A program made the position numbers and the translations under genes. Under the pieces are notes generated by a model, which saw only the letters and a program-made list of their open reading frames with translations, made no database searches and was not told the origin of the DNA. Positions 13,181-15,786 of a stretch of 15,786 nucleotides of DNA are shown in pieces; the first letter of the stretch is position 1; the number at the start of each line of letters is the position of its first letter. Source of the DNA: Bacteroidales bacterium UBA714 (GTDB taxonomy: Bacteria > Bacteroidota > Bacteroidia > Bacteroidales > UBA932); contig DBLW01000021.1 of assembly GCA_002298075.1 (NCBI GenBank), forward strand, positions 1 through 15,786, written 5' to 3'.

Positions 13181-13723
13181 TTAAAGCCCGAGCCTGAAAT
13201 GCCAGAGTATTACACCGACGCTCACCGAAACGTTCAACGAATGCTTTGTGCCGTATTGAGGAATCTCAATAGAGAAATCCGAGGCGTCAACCACCTTCTG
13301 CCCCACCCCGGCCACCTCATTCCCGAACACGAGGGCATACTTGCGGCCCTTTTCCGGAACAAACGTGTCCAGCATCACCGATTTTACGGTTTGCTCAACA
13401 CTGACTATAGTATAACCGTCGTTCCTGAGACGCTCAACCGCCTCCATTGTATCCTCAACATGTTCCCATGCCACGCTGTCCTCCGCACCGAGCGCAGACT
13501 TGTGAATCTCCGCGGACGGCGGCACTGCGCATATCCCGCAAAGCCACACCTTGTCAGCCTTAAAAGAATCCGCAGTCCTGAAAGCAGACCCCACATTATG
13601 CGCACTCCTTATATTGTCAAGCACAAGCACAATCCCAGACTCGGGAAGTTCCCTGTACTGTTCCACAGACACTCTTCCGAGCTCTATATTCAAAAGTTTC
13701 CTGTTGTTCAAAGCCGTTTCCAT
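13181..13723 (-). CDS. TrmH/SpoU-family RNA 2'-O-methyltransferase
   Basis: 180 residues, consistent with a stand-alone SPOUT domain with no N-terminal substrate-binding domain. It should move a methyl group from SAM to a ribose 2'-OH in tRNA or rRNA. The three family motifs are seen: motif 1 with N43 and R49 (HNVGSAFRT), motif 2 LVFGNEVAGV (E136), and motif 3 IPQYGTKHSLNVSVSVGV (N164). These residues form the trefoil-knot SAM site. The exact target nucleotide cannot be told from the sequence; TrmH (tRNA Gm18) and TrmL-like activities are both possible. It diverges from glyA across a 95-base spacer and ends 179 bases upstream of the groS start codon on the same strand. Confidence 0.9.
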   Translation of the reverse strand: METALNNRKLLNIELGRVSVEQYRELPESGIVLVLDNIRSAHNVGSAFRTADSFKADKVWLCGICAVPPSAEIHKSALGAEDSVAWEHVEDTMEAVERLRNDGYTIVSVEQTVKSVMLDTFVPEKGRKYALVFGNEVAGVGQKVVDASDFSIEIPQYGTKHSLNVSVSVGVILWHFRLGL

Positions 13724-13761
13724 ACCGGTGATATAAATGTATCCTCAAAAAGTTATCAACA

Positions 13762-13769
13762 CAAAGGTA
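13762..13769 (-). promoter_or_regulatory. -7 box of the RNA methyltransferase gene
   Basis: Read leftward the sequence is TACCTTTG, an exact match to TAnnTTTG. No TTG was found 19 bases upstream. The expected start near 13758 gives a leader of about 35 bases to the ATG at 13723. Confidence 0.5.
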
Positions 13770-13788
13770 ATAAAAAACAAAAAATGCG

Positions 13789-13796
13789 TACTTTTG
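13789..13796 (+). promoter_or_regulatory. -7 box of glyA
   Basis: TACTTTTG matches TAnnTTTG. The -33 position is AT-rich without TTG. A start near 13800 gives a leader of about 19 bases to the glyA ATG at 13819. It lies 19 bases from the opposing -7 box of the methyltransferase gene. Confidence 0.55.
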
Positions 13797-13818
13797 CAAC
13801 CGTGTTAATAACAATCCT

Positions 13819-15147
13819 ATGAAACAAGATCTTCAAATTTTCAATCTCATCAAAAAGGAAGAAGAAAGGCAGACAGCCGGTATAGAACTCATTGCCTCCG
13901 AGAATTATGTGAGCGCCCAGGTTCTGGACGCACTCGGATCAATCTGCACTAACAAATATGCGGAAGGATACCCTGGAGCAAGGTACTACGGCGGATGCGA
14001 GGTCGTTGACCAGATTGAGCAGCTCGCCATAGACCGCCTGTGCAAAATTTTCGAGGCGGAATATGCAAATGTGCAGCCTCATTCCGGAGCCCAGGCAAAC
14101 ATGGCCGTGCTTATGGCATGTCTGAAGCCTGGTGACACTTTCATGGGACTTGATCTGGCCCACGGCGGACACCTCACCCATGGTTCTCCGGTCAACATGT
14201 CAGGAATCCTTTATAATGCCGTATCATATGGTCTCAGCGAGACTACCGGAATGATTGACTACGACCAGATGGAGCAGAGGGCGCTCGAATTCAAGCCGAA
14301 GCTCATCATCGGTGGCGCGTCGGCATATTCAAGGGAGTGGGACTACGCAAGGATGCGCGACATCGCGGACAAGGTAGGAGCACTGTTCATGGTTGACATG
14401 GCACATACAGCAGGACTCATCGCTGCAGGACTTCTGAGCAACCCGGTCAAATACGCGCACATAGTAACTTCAACTACACACAAGACCCTTCGTGGACCAA
14501 GGGGCGGAATCATACTCATGGGCAAGGACTTCGACAACCCTTGGGGACTCACTACGCCGAAGGGAGTTGTGAAGAAGATGTCGCAGATTCTCAACTCAAG
14601 CGTGTTCCCGGGCGTACAGGGCGGCCCTCTTGAGCACTGCATCGCAGCAAAGGCCGTATCATTCTATGAGGCATTGCAGCCTGAGTTCAAGGAGTACCAG
14701 AAGCAGGTAGTGGCAAATGCGGCGGCAATGACCGAGGCATTCGTTGCAAGAGGATACAAGATTGTTTCTGGAGGAACTGACAACCACCTCATGCTCATAG
14801 ACCTCCGGACAAAATTTCCTGAGCTTACCGGAAAGGTGGCAGAGAAAGAGCTCGTGAAGGCAGACATCACTGTCAACAAGAATATGGTGCCTTTCGATTC
14901 ACGCACTCCTTTCCAGACTTCAGGCATTCGTGTCGGCACACCGGCCATCACTTCACGAGGCTTTATCGAGAAAGACATGGAGTTCATCGTAAGCCTTATT
15001 GACACCGTTCTCGCAAACGCATCCGCCCATCTTGACCTCATAGCCGGCAAGACAGAGGAAGGACGCGAGGAATACGAAGAGGTAATCGAAAAGGTAAAGA
15101 AGCAGGTAAGGATGAAAACCAACGGAATGCCTCTTAACAGATATTAG
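13819..15147 (+). CDS. glyA: Serine hydroxymethyltransferase
   Basis: 442 residues, a little longer than the 417 of E. coli, with the extra length mainly at the C-terminus. It is a PLP enzyme that converts serine and tetrahydrofolate to glycine and 5,10-methylene-THF, the main source of one-carbon units, in the cytoplasm. Motifs seen are LIASENYVS (24-32), the SICTNKYAEGYPGARYYGG substrate loop (41-59), PHSGAQAN (88-94), VDMAHTAGL (D193, H196), and TSTTHKTLRGPRGG with the PLP-binding Lys222. It is transcribed alone from the divergent spacer shared with the methyltransferase gene and ends at a strong terminator. Confidence 0.98.
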   Translation: MKQDLQIFNLIKKEEERQTAGIELIASENYVSAQVLDALGSICTNKYAEGYPGARYYGGCEVVDQIEQLAIDRLCKIFEAEYANVQPHSGAQANMAVLMACLKPGDTFMGLDLAHGGHLTHGSPVNMSGILYNAVSYGLSETTGMIDYDQMEQRALEFKPKLIIGGASAYSREWDYARMRDIADKVGALFMVDMAHTAGLIAAGLLSNPVKYAHIVTSTTHKTLRGPRGGIILMGKDFDNPWGLTTPKGVVKKMSQILNSSVFPGVQGGPLEHCIAAKAVSFYEALQPEFKEYQKQVVANAAAMTEAFVARGYKIVSGGTDNHLMLIDLRTKFPELTGKVAEKELVKADITVNKNMVPFDSRTPFQTSGIRVGTPAITSRGFIEKDMEFIVSLIDTVLANASAHLDLIAGKTEEGREEYEEVIEKVKKQVRMKTNGMPLNRY

Positions 15148-15172
15148 GCCCGTCCGGTTGACATTACAGCAT

Positions 15173-15212
15173 AAAAAAGCCCGTCTCAAAAGCGACATTT
15201 GAGACGGGTTAT
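15173..15212. terminator. Two-way terminator between glyA and the beta-galactosidase gene
   Basis: CCCGTCTCAAA (15180-15190) pairs with TTTGAGACGGG (15198-15208) over eleven perfect pairs around a seven-base loop. The left side has a six-base A run, which is a T run for the leftward gene, and the right side has TTATTT. It serves both convergent genes. Confidence 0.93.
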
Positions 15213-15228
15213 TTCATGTTTTACTCAA

Positions 15229-15786
15229 TCAGTTGTTCACCGGCCTGAGCACAAAACGGAACTCGTATGGACGTGCCTTCACAAGATACCCGTCAAGCGG
15301 CCATTCGCCCCATGAGTTGATGCAGCCTAGCCCCATCTGCACAAGATCAAAATTGACCCATGTGCTGCCGAGGGAACGCTCATCCTCAAATGCGAGCTTC
15401 TTGAGTTCAAGCGAATGTGCCTGATTGTCATCAAGAACCCTCACATCCATTTCAGTCCAATGGAAAGGCAAGGCAGAACCCGAGAACTTCACATCTGAAG
15501 TGATTTCAATACCGGAGCCGTTGTCATCAAGTACCCTCATCCACTTAAGGCCGGTTTTTGTACCGGACTCCTGAGGACGAACATAGCCATAGTGGTACTG
15601 GTCCTCGACGCGCTGGACATAATGCCCCATCAAAGCCGCGCTGCTGCGGTCGGAATAATTCTCGAAAGGTCCGAGACCGAAAAATTCAAGAACAGAATAT
15701 TCGCCCGGCATCGCCAGCTCCATTCCGAAACGCTGCATTATCGGAGCCTCGGAAAGCTTGCCTGCATCAGCCATGGATTCCGTAAC
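15229..15786 (-). CDS. GH2 beta-galactosidase, C-terminal part (runs off the window)
   Basis: The frame is open from the right edge (15786) to the stop at 15229, giving 185 codons of the C-terminal end. It matches the Bgal_small_N (domain 5) region of large LacZ-type GH2 enzymes: IMQRFGMELAMPGEY, EFFGLGPFENYSDR (family GPxENYxDR), YVRPQESGTKTGLKW (family PQExG), ALPFHWTEMDV, and GLGCINSWGEWPLDGYLV. The catalytic glutamates lie upstream, outside the window, so activity cannot be judged. The in-frame Met at 15774 is internal, since coding continues upstream as VTES. Such enzymes usually degrade galactosides or host and plant glycans in gut Bacteroidales and are often exported. The expected signal peptide is not visible here. 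Confidence 0.93.
   Translation of the reverse strand, partial: VTESMADAGKLSEAPIMQRFGMELAMPGEYSVLEFFGLGPFENYSDRSSAALMGHYVQRVEDQYHYGYVRPQESGTKTGLKWMRVLDDNGSGIEITSDVKFSGSALPFHWTEMDVRVLDDNQAHSLELKKLAFEDERSLGSTWVNFDLVQMGLGCINSWGEWPLDGYLVKARPYEFRFVLRPVNN

Noticed and set aside
13001..13822. 273-codon plus-strand open frame across groS upstream and the RNA methyltransferase gene
   Set aside because: It lies opposite a well-supported SPOUT methyltransferase and has unusual Arg/His-rich composition, so it is a shadow frame.

Overview
The window looks like a chromosomal segment from a member of the Bacteroidota, most likely order Bacteroidales. The evidence is the run of Bacteroidota-type promoters (TTTG or TTG, 19 bases, then TAnnTTTG), the near absence of Shine-Dalgarno sequences, the DUF4837-type lipoprotein directly after dxr and rseP, and a GroEL ending in GGMGGMM. 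Most of the DNA is of moderate G+C. The stretch from about 8730 to 10950 is clearly richer in A+T.

Layout. At 82-3540 a tight minus-strand operon reads ruvX, def, phosphomannomutase/phosphoglucomutase, then a secreted LysM/M23 peptidase. Diverging from it, 3602-8012 on the plus strand holds a membrane-anchored M23 peptidase, dxr, rseP and a DUF4837-like lipoprotein with gaps of 7-16 bases, an isoprenoid and envelope-maintenance operon. A near-consensus promoter at 8020-8050 then serves tRNA-Glu(TTC) and rpsT, which end at an intrinsic terminator. tRNA-Pro(CGG), with its own terminator, follows.

The accessory part is 8730-10950. It holds a hairpin beside a 48-codon remnant-like frame, a good promoter feeding a long rod-shaped RNA fold (about 9083-9227), a 71-residue Cro/CI-type helix-turn-helix protein, a 112-residue exported orphan protein, a 48-residue lipoprotein and a SUMF1-domain lipoprotein. 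The RNA fold could be a 6S-like RNA or a structured leader of the regulator gene. The genes here are AT-rich, small and mostly exported, unlike the housekeeping genes around them, so I read this as a recently gained or fast-evolving island next to a tRNA gene.

A two-way terminator at 10953-10988 separates the island from groL and groS (minus strand; groS is promoter-proximal). Next come a TrmH/SpoU RNA methyltransferase (minus) and, divergent from it, glyA (plus), with facing -7 boxes in the shared upstream region. glyA meets a second two-way terminator, followed by the 3' part of a minus-strand GH2 beta-galactosidase that runs off the right edge.
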